Below, in pieces: positions 63,948 through 64,000 of a stretch of 64,000 nucleotides of DNA. A model generated the notes under the pieces. The model saw only the letters and a program-made list of their open reading frames with translations. It did no database searches and was not told the origin of the DNA. The position numbers were made by a program, and so were the translations under genes. This stretch comes from Algicola sagamiensis DSM 14643 (GTDB taxonomy: Bacteria > Pseudomonadota > Gammaproteobacteria > Enterobacterales > Alteromonadaceae): the NCBI RefSeq assembly GCF_000374485.1, contig NZ_KB894498.1:136489-200488 (forward strand), given 5' to 3'. The first letter of the stretch is position 1. Each line of letters starts with the position of its first letter.

Positions 63948-64000
63948 ATGGCAAATCATAAAGTATCACCACTGAAATCACCAGAAATAGATCCACTGAA
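63948..64000 (+). CDS. Start of an ORF cut by the window edge
   Basis: Reads MANHKVSPLKSPEIDPL and continues past the end of the window, so product and family cannot be named. The ATG follows AAAGAGAAACACCAC, with AGAG as a weak ribosome site. The preceding 60 bp contain an inverted repeat TGTGGTG (63890-63896) / CACCACA (63943-63949), which could be an operator or an element end. Confidence 0.45.
   Translation, partial: MANHKVSPLKSPEIDPL

Overview
The window is a chromosomal segment of a Gram-negative, probably marine gammaproteobacterium. The evidence is an ArcA regulator, a sodium-pumping oxaloacetate decarboxylase (OadGAB), the trmB/mutY/yggX/mutS housekeeping set, many lipoproteins, outer-membrane barrels and a TonB receptor, a GltS sodium/glutamate symporter and a chitin-sugar (GlcNAc) operon. 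Base composition looks moderately AT-rich. I cannot assign a genus from sequence alone. I see no phage, CRISPR array or complete insertion sequence.

Layout. 1-6.5 kb: oadGAB, arcA and an orphan sensor kinase, all on the minus strand. 6.4-10 kb: a DUF3293 protein, a TraB/GumN protein, a small secreted protein, rsmC and trmB. 10-19.3 kb: mutY, yggX, tRNA-Phe and mutS on the plus strand. Between mutY and yggX lies an oppositely oriented Rhs toxin (HNH-type tip) with its SUKH/SMI1 immunity gene. 19.4-20 kb: a secreted protein with a Peptidase S74/ICA domain.

20.3-34.4 kb: an alginate biosynthesis locus split into two divergent arms. The minus arm is alg44-algG-(unknown)-algE-algK (PilZ copolymerase, C5-epimerase, periplasmic scaffold, outer-membrane porin). 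The plus arm is algA-algC-algD-(beta-helix, lyase-like)-alg8 (GDP-mannuronate supply and polymerase). The O-acetylation genes (algI, algJ, algF), algX and the classical PL5 lyase algL are absent from the window. An unrecognised secreted protein and a PL6-like beta-helix protein sit inside the operons.

34.4-49 kb: accessory and envelope genes. These are a solute-binding protein, GltS, a two-helix potassium channel, a heterotroph-type phosphoribulokinase with a divergent TetR regulator, a diheme cytochrome/beta-helix lipoprotein pair, DUF2333, a PCu(A)C copper chaperone with a His tail, a cluster of very small envelope proteins with a repeat-rich upstream region, DUF3016, and a 1082-residue surface protein with a C-terminal sorting-type tail.

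48.4-61.3 kb: a GlcNAc/chitobiose utilisation locus. One long minus-strand operon (TonB receptor, GlcNAc kinase, SIS-type GlcN6P deaminase, nagA, sodium/solute symporter, nagX) faces a plus-strand LacI-type regulator and a lipoprotein GH20 beta-hexosaminidase, with an operator-like dyad between them. The window ends with a large low-complexity lipoprotein of unknown function and the start of an ORF cut by the edge.
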